From contig BEDY01000001.1 in assembly GCA_002335605.1 (NCBI GenBank), positions 4,154,001-4,218,000 on the forward strand: DNA of 64,000 nt. The letters run 5' to 3'. The notes beneath the pieces are model-generated. The model did not search any database and was not told the DNA's origin. It saw only the letters and a program-made list of their open reading frames with translations. Position 1 is the stretch's first letter. Each line of letters opens with the position of its first letter. Origin of the DNA: Prillingera fragicola. Its lineage: Eukaryota > Basidiomycota > Tremellomycetes > Trichosporonales > Trichosporonaceae. The position numbers were made by a program, and so were the translations under genes. This document shows, piece after piece, positions 24,207-34,336 of this stretch.

Positions 24207-24784
24207 GGTGCCACTGTGAGCTGGGTGGGTGAGTGAGAGAGTGCAGTGGCCGGGAGTTGTCTTTCGGCTTGGAGGAGCAAGCTGCGTGTCTGGGGATACA
24301 TTATAACTGTAAGGTCTTTGTACGTTGCGCGTGAAATGAAAGTAATTGCGTCCTGTGAGTATTCGAGGTAGCATTGACTTTCTCGTCATTACGGACAGTC
24401 AGGACCGCCGGTGACGAGTGTCCAGGTCGTCGTCCATGGGTCGGTCGATGACATGGTGGCTGCTGCTCGCCGGACCCGGAGCCTGTACGGCGACAATTTG
24501 GTGAGGTAATGGACCGTTTGCTGGATTAGGCTTGCTGAAAAGATGATTAGGCTTGCTGAATAGCATGCCTATTTTGTGGGTATATTTGTCAGGCAGATGT
24601 GCGGAGGCATTACCCTGAGCCTTCCCTGCGCCCCGACTCACACACCACACCACTCGTTGCTGCTACATTCACTACACCTCCAACGTTCTCGCCGTCGTCC
24701 TATCCATCACTGTAACCTCGACCACACTACTACACCCCCTTCATCACCTCTGTATACGACCACGCCGCTCGGCACAGCGCAAAC
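24207..24784 (+). promoter_or_regulatory. Spacer and RSP5 promoter/leader
   Basis: About 580 bp. It contains the 16-bp direct repeat annotated separately at 24524-24560. The last 150 bp before RSP5 is pyrimidine-rich, typical of a fungal transcription start region. No gene is supported. Confidence 0.35.
24524..24560 (+). repeat. 16-bp direct repeat upstream of RSP5
   Basis: The 16-mer GATTAGGCTTGCTGAA occurs at 24524-24539 and again at 24545-24560, offset by 21 bp, which is two helical turns. It lies about 225 bp before the RSP5 ATG. The spacing would place two bound proteins on the same face of the DNA (inference). Confidence 0.6.
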
Positions 24785-27700
24785 ATGTCGACTGCGCTCC
24801 AAAACCGAGGCGCTACAATGTACGTTTTCTTGGCCCCTTTTTGGATAGACAGCAACCAGTCACTGACATGCGGGCCCCACCTTTGCTATTCCTCGACACC
24901 GATCTTACTTGCATCCCTACCTTTGTCTTGCTTGTTCTCTTTCGTCTTGTGCACGATATTCTCGCTCGCCATACTACAGGTCGCGCAAGATACGCATTAC
25001 TAGTACGTGCCGCAGTGATGGTGGTCCAGGTCACCGCTGACTGTTGTTTCCCTTGTCCCCGTCGTCTCTTACACTGCCCTTTCTCGTCTCTCTTGCCCCC
25101 TCTTGCTCTCCCATCCGTGTCCTTGTCCATCGCCCTCACGCCCACGCACGACGCACTACCCGCATCATCGTCCCCGCACGCTCATCGACCACCCTCGCTA
25201 CCACGCCACGTGCACTGCCCCCGCGTTACGGCCACTTTCGCCGCCCACCACCATTACCACCCTCGCTCTCCGCCGCTGCCCCCGCTTTGCTTTTGCTTTG
25301 GCGTAACCAGTTGTCGCGGCCGACTCGCTCATCAAGCGCGACATTCTTCGTCTCCCAGACCCGTTTGCTATCGTTAGTGTCGATGGCGAGCAGATTCACA
25401 CGACCAGCGTCATCAAGCGCACCCTCAACCCTTACTGGAACGAAAACTTTGACATGTAAGCGATCCAACACGAGCGACACGGGTGCTGACAAGACCAGCA
25501 CGGTCAAGGACTCGAGCGTCGTGGCGGTCCAGATCTTTGACCAGCGCAAGTTCAAGCGCAAGGTGCGTTTCGGTGGCGAATTGGTGCTTGCCAGCAAGGG
25601 CTGACCATGTTGTAGCAGGACCAGGGCTTCCTCGGTGTCATCAACATCAAGGTTTCTGATGTTCTCGACCTCGAGCTCGGTGGCCAGGGTGAGTGATGGC
25701 CTTCTTGTTCCCATACTAACAGTCGCAGAGATGCTCACGCGCGACCTGAGAAAGGGTTCCGAGAATGTCGCCGTCAACGGCAAGCTCATAATCTACCTCT
25801 CGACGCAGACCCAGACCCCCATCACCAACCCCGGTCCTTCCAACTCGGACAGCACAATGCTTGGTATGGGTGCTGGATCGTCGGCGCCTACTTCTATCAA
25901 CACTGGCAACGCTGTTCGGACTGGCACTGGCGCTGGCACCCCAGAACCAGAGAGCCCTGCACAGGCACAGGCCGCTACCCACTCGACCCAGTCGCCGGCC
26001 TCGGTAGCTACCACCGCTGCCAACTCGCAGCCTCCGGTCTCCACCCCCGCTTCGGCACCACCCCCGCACGCCGCCCCGATGACTGCTCTGCAGACTGCCA
26101 CCTCGGGTGTCAACAACAACGCTGCCGCAGGTGGACGCCAGTTTGACTCGCACTCGGACCAGCTAGGTCCTCTTCCTGGAGGATGGGAGCGTCGTATCGA
26201 CCACCTCGGTCGCCAGTACTATGTTGATCACAACACTCGCACGACCACCTGGAACCGTCCCGACCAGGCCAGTACTGCTGTCTCGCACGGCGCCGACCCC
26301 AACGCCGAGGCGCGCGCACGACACAACCAGCGTACGCTTGCTGATGACATGCTCAACACCCAGCAGACTGGCCAGCACACGCCTACCAACCAGCCTGGCG
26401 GAGCAGCACAAAACCCTACCACCATCGCTACCAGCCAGGCGACCACTGCTGGTTCGGGTCCCTTGCCTGCCGGCTGGGAGCAGCGTTTCACCCCCGAGGG
26501 AAGGCCATACTTTGTGGACCACAACACGCGTACCACCACCTGGGTCGACCCCCGTCGCCAGCAGCTCCTCCGTGTCATTGCACCCAACCAGCCAGGCATC
26601 CAGCCCCAGACAGTCAGCCAGCTCGGTCCCCTTCCCTCGGGCTGGGAGATGCGTCTCACTTCCACTGCTCGTGTCTACTTTGTCGACCACAACACCAAGA
26701 CGACGACCTGGGACGACCCCCGTCTGCCGTCGTCGCTCGACCAGAACGTGCCGCAGTACAAGCGCGACTTCCGCCGCAAGCTCATCTACTTCCGTTCGCA
26801 GCCTGCTCTCCGTTCCAACACTGGCCAATGCCACATCAAGGTGTCGCGTGACTCGATCTTTGAGGGCTCGTACACTGAAATTATGCGCCAGAGCCCCAAC
26901 GACCTCAAGAAGCGTCTCATGATCAAGTTTGAGGGCGAAGACGGTCTCGACTATGGAGGTCTTTCGCGTGAATTCTTCTTCTTGCTTTCGCACGAAATGT
27001 TCAACCCATTCTACTGTCTGTTCGAGTACTCTGCGCACGACAACTATACGCTGCAGATCAACCCCAACTCGGGCGTCAACCCTGAGCACTTGAACTATTT
27101 CAAGTTTATCGGCCGTGTCGTCGGCCTCGGTATCTTCCACCGTCGTTTCCTCGACGCCTACTTTATCGTGTCGTTCTACAAGATGATTCTGAAGAAGAAG
27201 ATTACCCTGGCCGACCTCGAGTCGGTCGACGCAGGTCTCCACCGTGGTCTTACCTGGATGCTCGAGAACGACATTACCGACGTCATTGAGGACACCTTCT
27301 CCATCACCGAGGAGCACTTTGGTGATATCGTCACTGTTGACCTCAAGGAGGGCGGCCGTGAGATCGAGGTCACCGAGGACAACAAGAAGGACTATGTCGA
27401 CCTCGTCACCGAGTACCGTATCGAGCGCCGCGTGTCCGAGCAGTTTGACGCCTTCATGTCCGGCTTCAACGAGCTCATCCCCCAGGAGCTCATCAACGTG
27501 TTTGACGAGCGCGAGCTCGAGCTGCTCATTGGTGGTATGTCTGAAATCGACGTCGACGACTGGCAAAAGCACACCGACTACCGTGGATACAACCCCAGCG
27601 ACGAGGTCGTCGAGTGGTTCTGGAAGATTGTCCGTGGCTGGCCCGCCGAGCGCAAGTCGCGTCTGCTCCAGTTTACGACCGGCACGTCGCGTATCCCCGT

Positions 27701-27896
27701 CAACGGCTTCAAGGACCTGCAGGGCTCGGACGGTCCCCGTCGCTTCACGATTGAAAAGGCCGGCGAGATCACCCAGCTGCCCAAGTCGCACACATGCTTC
27801 AACCGCATCGACCTGCCAGCTTACAAGTCGTACGACACGCTCGAGCAAAAGCTCACGCTTGCCGTCGAGGAGACCGTGGGTTTCGGCCAGGAGTAA
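24785..27896 (+). CDS. RSP5: NEDD4-family HECT E3 ubiquitin ligase (C2-WW-WW-WW-HECT, about 834 aa)
   Basis: Six exons: 24785-24819, 24980-25002, 25311-25455, 25499-25562, 25619-25688 and 25729-27896, giving 834 aa. A C2 domain at about residues 12-120 includes [14 protein letters not shown] and NPYWNENFD. Three WW domains begin [10 protein letters not shown] (W about 265), [10 protein letters not shown] (W about 362) and [10 protein letters not shown] (W about 418). The HECT domain spans about 480-834, with the catalytic cysteine in [11 protein letters not shown] at about residue 802 and a GFGQE end. It transfers ubiquitin to membrane and other proteins, using PPxY adaptors. Exon 2 is only 23 nt, between introns of 160 and 308 nt. 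The acceptor at 25614-25618 is a TAGCAG tandem, so one extra Gln is possible. Confidence 0.96.
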
Positions 27897-28572
27897 TCTT
27901 TCTTCTCTCTTCCTTGTCTGTTCCCAGCTCGCTCCCGACACGTCCAAAAGTGGACCTAGATTACCTGTACTCTGGCGCACCCAGCGCACCTCATATTCCC
28001 ACACGACTGCCCGCGCAACACACGATCAGCACCGGTGCATCGTCGTGTAGTGTGTATAACTGGCACACCTCGCCGCGCGTCCAGCGGGCGGTGCGTGCTT
28101 AATTCCCCCATCTCCATCCCAGTCCAACCCTACCATTCCCGACTGCAGCGTCAGTAAAACTGTATCCGTCGAGAACAAAAAGAACAACAAATGCAACGAT
28201 GGCTCAACGTCGGTGGTTTGTGTCAGTTGGCCATTCGGTTGGTATGGGTGGTTTATCTATTCTTATGGACTCTCAACTTTTTTTTTCTTTCTTCTTTCTG
28301 TAGACTTTGGTGTATGCAAATGGCTCGATAACGACTAGGTATGCGTGGAGGTGGCTTGCGAAGGGTGGCGATGGGAGCCGGTCGATCGCCAACAACAGAT
28401 CCGCGATTGTGTCTTGACCACAAAGATTTGGGACTGGCAGCTCAGCGCACTCACGCTCTTGAGACGACAAGACGTCGCGCGCCAAGTCTGAAGATTGCGC
28501 AACCTGGATATGCCCGGGCTAGCAGCAAGTATGCCATGAAATGATACAACAATCTAACACCACTTGCGAGGT
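27897..28572. other. Convergent spacer between RSP5 and SNU23
   Basis: The 3' ends of RSP5 and SNU23 face each other across about 675 bp. It contains a T-run near 28279-28289 and no supported gene, tRNA or repeat. Confidence 0.3.
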
Positions 28573-29615
28573 CTACCTTTTCTTTGACCCAAACCCCCCA
28601 AAGCCCATCATGGCCTCCATGCTAGCCATCTCAGCGACGGCGCCCTCGACCTCCCCCCCCGCGGCGCCGTGGACGACGCCGGCCTTGCCCAAGTTTTCCT
28701 TTTCCCTCCGTGCGTCGCGCTTTCGTTTCCTGTCGAGCTTGCGCGCGTCGCGCTTGGCGGCCTCCGCGCCGCGGACTTCGGCGAGGCGTTTTTGAAAGTC
28801 ATAGTTTTGTGCGTCGACTTTGGTTTTGGACTGTTCGCGAAGCTGCCGGATGCGTTCCCTTACTTGGGCTACGGTTGAGCGTTCGACGTTTGTGCCTTGG
28901 CCTAGTTTTGCCAAGTCTTTGGACGTTAGTTTGGCTCTGGGAGGATGGGACGCAGACTTACGGAAACGCGAGTTCAAGTGGTCTAGGTATGAGAGCGAGT
29001 CTTTCAGTGTACGGTTACACAGGTCACACTGCCTGTCAGTTCTTCGTCCAGTGTAAAGCCCACTGCAGCGGCCGAGCCGCCCCAGCTGTACTCACGTAGA
29101 ATCCAGCACCCTTTGGCCCAGATGCGCCGGTGCTTGTCTGAACAAGGACAGTCTTGCCCAAGTTCTTGTCCAGGTTGAGGTTCTCGTGGTGCTTGGCGGC
29201 TGCTGTAGGTCGGGGTTCGTCATCTCGTGGGCGGTACTTGCGGCCTATAGTGTCAGCAGGGCCAACCTTGGACGGAGAGCAGGCAGTTGGAGGGCAATGA
29301 TGGGATCCACCGTTCGATGAATCACGCCGAGTGAAGTCATCGGGCAGCTGATCGCTAGCGCCCACCGACAGCGTATTCAAGTGTAAAGGTCCCGCCCCCG
29401 TCCTGAAGCTTCTTCCAAATGCTGAGCCTACTCACCCTCCTTCATGGCTTCCTCTGCCGCCTTGGCGTGCTTTGCTCCTTGAGCATCGTGGTCGCGAGCC
29501 TTAGCTGCCCACTCGGACTTGTCCCAGTTCTTGCGCTCGGGCACGGGTGGCTACAATTCAGTCACTATAGCTCCCGTACTCCAATGGTAAGCACGCTACT
29601 CACCTTGCTGTCCAT
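28573..29615 (-). CDS. SNU23: U4/U6.U5 tri-snRNP zinc-finger protein SNU23 (ZMAT2), 228 aa
   Basis: Five minus-strand exons: 29615-29604, 29550-29436, 29244-29096, 29028-28962 and 28916-28573 (introns 53, 191, 67 and 45 nt), giving 228 aa. Exon 1 is 12 nt and encodes only MDSK. Then come PPVPERKNWDK, a basic KYRPRDDEPRPT stretch, LGKTVLVQT, and a matrin-type C2H2 finger CDLC...H...H at residues 93-115 (YLDHLNSRFHLAKLG). Next are VERSTVAQVRERI, a coiled Arg/Glu/Lys helix, and the family-typical end MMGFGGFGSKK. The protein joins the spliceosomal tri-snRNP around the 5' splice site. The exon 2-3 junction was set to join MKEG to RKYRPR; an open frame inside intron 2 (KKLQDGGG) was judged intronic. 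Confidence 0.92.
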
Positions 29616-29783
29616 GGCTGCTGTTGTAAATGTTGTTGTTGCGAGAGATTCAACCTCGAACTCGACCATTTCCACTTGATTGCCGCTGCGCCACGTGAAA
29701 AATACTCCCGCTCCTACCACCAACACGTCCGTCATGACGGGCCATCGTGTCCACCTACACCGACCTTGACAACACTGACCACG
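29616..29783. promoter_or_regulatory. Short divergent promoter of SNU23 and COG6
   Basis: Only 168 bp separate the two starts. A CACGTG sits at 29692-29697, near the middle, followed by an A-run. One E-box-type site may serve both genes (inference). Confidence 0.45.
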
Positions 29784-31948
29784 ATGACGGTGCCCCCAGC
29801 CCCGCGGCCCTTGCTCCGCTCAACATCCTCGGGCAGCACACCAGGCAGCTCGTCAACGCACGTTCTAGCCGCGTCGCGCCACAATCCCATCAGTCTGCGC
29901 ATCTACAAGGCAATCGGGACCAACTTTGACGACCGCAACTCACGCGAGGCTCTCGAGATTGCTAGCAGCTTTTACTCGTCCAAGGGCAAAGCCAAGGCTT
30001 TTGCGAGTGATGGAGAGGAGGAGGACGACGACGTCGTGCCCGTGCGCAGGACGTTGCGTGGGCAGAGCGCCGCCACGGCGCGCAGGAACTTGAAACGCGA
30101 CGTCGAGGCGCGGTTGGCAGGCGGGTCGCAGCGGTTTCTCGAGGCGTTTGGAGAGGTCGACAAGGTGGGTGTGGCTGCATAGGCTGAGGCTTACGGCAGA
30201 AACTTGACGTGCTGCGTGAACACATGCTCGAGATGCAGAGCCGGTGCGACGCGGTGCAGGACGAGCTGGACCAGGCTAACTCGGGGACAAAGTACCTGCT
30301 TGAGCGCGCGGACGGGCTGCGGTCTCAGCGGTCGTCGGCGCAGCTGCGTACGTCGCTTGTGACACTGTTCTTGGCGCGTTTCACGCTCTCGGCAGAGGAG
30401 GAGGATGCACTAAGCGGCCGTGACCTCGACCTGGGACCGAAAGTGTTCGCCGCGCTGGAACGTGTCGAGAAGATTCGCAGCGACTGTCGCTCACTCCTCG
30501 GCGGAGACGAGGCGCGCATGCAGGCCGGTCTCGACATTATGGCCGCGACGGGAACGCAGATGGAGGCAGGCTACGCCAAGGTACATCGCTGGACCGAGTT
30601 CCAGTTCCGCCAAATGACACGCGAGGCACAGCTCGACGTCTCGCCGGTGTTGCGTGAGGCTGTGAGGCGGCTGGGGCAGCGGCCAGCCATGCTCCAGGAC
30701 GCACTTGGCGTGCTTACGTCTACACGACAGGGCGCGATTCTCGCCCAGTTTCTCGATGCGCTCACACGCGGCGGACCGAATGGCCTTCCCCGTCCCATCG
30801 AGATCCACGCTCACGACCCCACGCGCTACGTCGGCGACATGCTCGCGTGGGTGCATCAAACAACGGCGAGTGAGCACGAGCTGCTCGAGTCGCTGTTTGG
30901 TGTGCGGGACCAGACTCGCATGGTCGGCTCTGCGCGCAGGTCTGGCGAGCGCTCGGCGGACCAGCAGCGCGTCGCGGACGCACTTGACAAGAACCTCGAG
31001 GGTCTCGGTCGGCCGCTCAAGCTGCGTATCGAACAGACGATCAAGTCTCAGGAGGGCATCATCATGACCTACAGGATTGTCAACCTTGTGCAGTTCTACC
31101 TCGTGACCATGCGCAAAACTATCGGCCCCGACGCACTCCTCTCCACAACACTGCAGGAGCTGTACGACTATGCCGACGCAGCCTTCTTTGAGACGCTGCA
31201 AGCCCAGGGCCGTTCTCTGCTCCGTTTCCTGCACCCTCCCGACGCCAACCTCTCTCCGCCGCTCGCCCTCCGCGACGCATGTCAGGTCCTCCGCGAGATC
31301 ATTGCAGTGTACGACACGTCTCTCGTCGACGCGGCCGAGCGCGAGACCGACTTTGCAAAATTGCTCGACGCAGCTGTCGACCCCGCGGTGGAGATGTGTG
31401 AGCGCATGGCCGACCTGCGCAAGCAGAGCGCGCCAGCTTCAGGTGCATGGGACCGGGATGTCTTCCTCGTCAACTGTCTCGAGTACCTACAGCATATTCT
31501 GGAAATCTACCCCTTCACAGCGCCGCGCGTCAAGCTGCTGGAAGAACAGATCCAACAGCACGTCGAGTCCATGACGTTTGAGCACCACGGCACGCTCCTC
31601 GAGCAGTGCGGCCTCGCACCGATCCTGAAAGCGATCCACTCGCGACCGGCAGAAACACCCCTGTCGCGCCTCCCAGGGGCGACGCCGAAAGAGCTCACCG
31701 CGAGCCTGCAAAAGTTTTCCACGTTCCTCACCTCGCACGACCCCCTCACCTCTCCCCGTCTCGCGCTGCTCGTCAACCCACGCCTGGCGGACCAGATCCA
31801 CAACTCGGCGCTGAGGAAGATTGCTGACGCCTATGGAGAAGTATGTGAGCGTGTGCTGGATAAGAAGGAGGGATACGAGTTTGGAGAGACCCTGCTGAGG
31901 AGGGGCAGGGAGGAGGTCGAGGTTGCGCTGGGCGTCAGTGATGTCTAG
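29784..31948 (+). CDS. COG6: Conserved oligomeric Golgi complex subunit 6 (about 709 aa)
   Basis: Two exons, 29784-30164 and 30200-31948, with a 35-nt intron, give 709 aa. The N-terminal part has the Cog6 block NPISLRIYKAIGTNFDD...REALEIASSFY, then helical segments joined at EVDK-KLDVLREHM. The long C-terminal region includes FTLSAEEEDAL, RVEKIRSDCRSLL, HRWTEFQFRQM and YVGDMLAWVHQ, all in the order seen in Cog6. It is a peripheral Golgi tethering factor in lobe B of the COG complex, needed for retrograde vesicle traffic and glycosyltransferase retention. The start is the first ATG in the conserved frame. An upstream ATG at 29734 is in another frame and soon meets a stop. Confidence 0.92.
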
Positions 31949-32079
31949 CCGGATAGGCTGGAAGAATACATTGTAGAGCATGAGCGATGCATTCATACGA
32001 TCCACGGGATGTCTATTACTGTTTAGTCTGTAGGTACTTGATATTCTTCTGATAATCGCACACTTCCGAATAGGCGAGC

Positions 32080-32806
32080 CTAATGCCTGCGGCGCCTGCG
32101 CCTCCTCCGCCCCGTCTCCGCAACGCCAAGCGCACCCAGCACAGCCTGCGCGAGCCTCCGCCGCTTGACGCCCCGCGGCACCTCGGTCTGCAGGAGCACG
32201 CGCGCCCACAGCCGGAGGTGGCGTTTGGGCATGTTTGCAATCTCCTCTACCGATCCCAGTGTCTGTTCCTGTCAGCTCGCTTGGGTGGGAGGGACGTACG
32301 GGCAGGTCGTGCGTGAGTGTCCCGGCTGGGAGGACGGGGATGAGTGGCATCCCTAGTGGTGCGCGTGCGGCGTTCTGGCGCCTGCGGTGTGAGTACTCTT
32401 CCTCAAGGGCTGGAGAGACTTACGCGGTAGTCGCCGCCTCGAGCCGGGCCTGCAGCTGGATCAAGCTTGAGTGCATCGCGACGGTAGGCGCGTCGATAGC
32501 GAGGGCGGTGGAGAGCTCGGGCGTGCCGGCCCGCGACCCCGCGACGCTCGCGCCGCCCGAGGGTGCGGCGCCGCGATCCGACAGCGCGAGGATGTCGCTG
32601 ATCCACCGCCCGGCGCCGTCGCGGACCGCCCGCGCTGTGGCGGGACACGCCTGGATGTCTGCCCACAGCCCCCGGACGGAGGCTAGGGCGGCGATGGTGA
32701 GGGGGATCGAGAGCTGGCGGGACGTCGTGGCTGCCCACACTGCTGCGATTGCGGGGTAGGTCTTGAAGCAGGTCTGGGCGGCGTTTAGTGCGGTCGTGGT
32801 GGCCAT
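32080..32806 (-). CDS. Unidentified 215-aa protein with poly-Arg C terminus
   Basis: Three minus-strand exons, 32806-32424, 32381-32300 and 32262-32080 (introns 42 and 37 nt), give 215 aa. I do not recognise the family. The first 80 residues are Ala-rich and probably helical (starts MATTTALNAAQTCFK). The middle is Gly/Ala-rich. After ALGMPLIP-like hydrophobic sequence the last 60 residues are strongly basic (MPKRHLRLWARV, GVKRRRLAQAV) and end in eight consecutive arginines followed by His. Such an end could bind RNA or act as a nuclear localisation signal. The 3' end is convergent with COG6 at a distance of 131 bp. Splicing restores phase at both junctions, which is the main support for the gene being real. 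Confidence 0.6.
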
Positions 32807-34336
32807 TTTGGGGTTGGGCTCGAGGGGAGCGGGTGTGAGGGCATTGATTCTGCGTCGGTGGTGGGTGTGGGTGAGTTGTCAATGTCAGAATGCTGGATAT
32901 GAATGCTCAGTGTTGTCCTACGTGGAAGTGCATGCATGTCAGGTGTTAAAACTGCAGGTGGAATACGTGGCAAGAGTGCTGAGTAATAATCTCTTCGTCC
33001 CCGACTGCCGGGCATGACGCACCTAATTCAGCCGGTCGCCGTCTACGCCGAGGGCCGGTTCCGCTCGCGGCCACAAGCAAGCAGGCAAAAGTGCCGCAAC
33101 CATGCAGGCAAGAGTGCGGAACGAGTGGGCCGGTTACATGCATACCGCCCTCTTGCCTGCATACCGCAGCAGCTGGGTTTGGGTTGGACATGTGATCATG
33201 AGAATTATACTTTGGAGGAGCCCAAATCAGCAAGTGGGCGGCCATTCACCGAGCAAAACATTGGCTCTGGGCTGTAGACTGCGGATCGCAGCGGCACGAA
33301 CGTGGTCACAATATATGGACGGTACATTTGAAGGCCGAGCGCACTGCTGCGGCTGCATGAATACAGGTTGGGTCGAGAGTCAAGCTATATACAACGGGCT
33401 GCAGTGTTAGCATGTGCTTCTCGGTGGACAGGACGGCAATACACAGTGGTGACGTCGTGGCGTATGCCGGCCAGTGCTTGGTGACTCACGGCCTATGGTG
33501 GCGACGGGGTGTTGGGCGACGACGAGGTGGTGGCAAAAGAGGTGTTGGGTGAAAGCGACTGGCAGCATAAGCATCTGTGTTGTGTGCATGCATGGCGTGT
33601 GCGTGCAGGACAGCGGGGACATACACTTGACAAGAGGATGCGTGACGGGGCAGGGATGGCAGCTCGGTCGCAGTGTTGACGACAAGTGCAGCAGTACCCT
33701 ACGCGTACTTTCGGATAAGACGTGTAGCGACAAACAGCGCTATGAGGAGGCAAAAGAGCAAGACGTGACGGTTCTCTGTCATGTAGGTCGTACGGTGTTC
33801 GACTGCCGGGTGGTCTTGCCAGGCTGCCATGTTGACGTTGTAGTGGTGATTCTTGTGCTGTTCCATCTGGAAGAGTTGCGTGATCCAGAGAGGCTGAGAG
33901 AGGGAGCAATGGGAGGAGAGAGTATCCAACCACGCTGAATGAGTGTTTAGAGCAACACAAGTGGTCCTGCCTGCTTCTCATCCGCTCCTGCTGCTGCTGC
34001 TGCTCTCTGTCTCCGTCTCGCTGCTCTGCCTGGCCATCCCATCCCTCTGGACCGTGAGAACGGCAAGTTCTCACACGGCACGGCACAGGAAAAAACAGAT
34101 CACAGGGGCCGTTCAAACACATCCCCTCGGCAACTAGCATAGCCAACACGCCACCACACAGTGCATTCGGAATGGGCATTAGTAGCGGGAGCAATTGGTC
34201 ATTACATTCTTGCTCTCTCTATCCTAATCCACTATCCTAATAATCACGTGACACTCCCACTTTCCACTGTCACTGCAACCACACCAGTGTCACAACTTTG
34301 TCTTCATCACCTTTTCTGCCCAACCCCACATCCATC
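32807..34336. promoter_or_regulatory. 1.5-kb divergent spacer before NUP133
   Basis: Long by the standard of this window. It contains AATCACGTGAC at 34242-34252, about 85 bp before the NUP133 ATG and identical to the 11-mer in the URB1 promoter. ATGCAT palindromes lie at 32932, 33138 and 33588, and a (CTG/TGC)n run near 33983-34000. Open frames of up to 233 codons here lack any domain and have repeat-like composition, so I do not call genes. An unannotated non-coding transcript is possible but not shown. Confidence 0.4.

Noticed and set aside
29324..29435. Open segment reading KKLQDGGGTFTLEY as an extra SNU23 exon
   Set aside because: No acceptor gives the right phase. Joining MKEG directly to RKYRPR across a 191-nt intron matches the family better.
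29245..29435. Box C/D snoRNA inside SNU23 intron 2 (CCGATGA ... CTGA)
   Set aside because: Box C is imperfect, the CTGA is the likely branch site, and no terminal stem pairs.
33493..34194. 233-codon minus-strand open frame before NUP133
   Set aside because: Composition is repeat- and Ser/Arg/His-driven, there is no domain, and it overlaps promoter motifs including the CTG-rich run.
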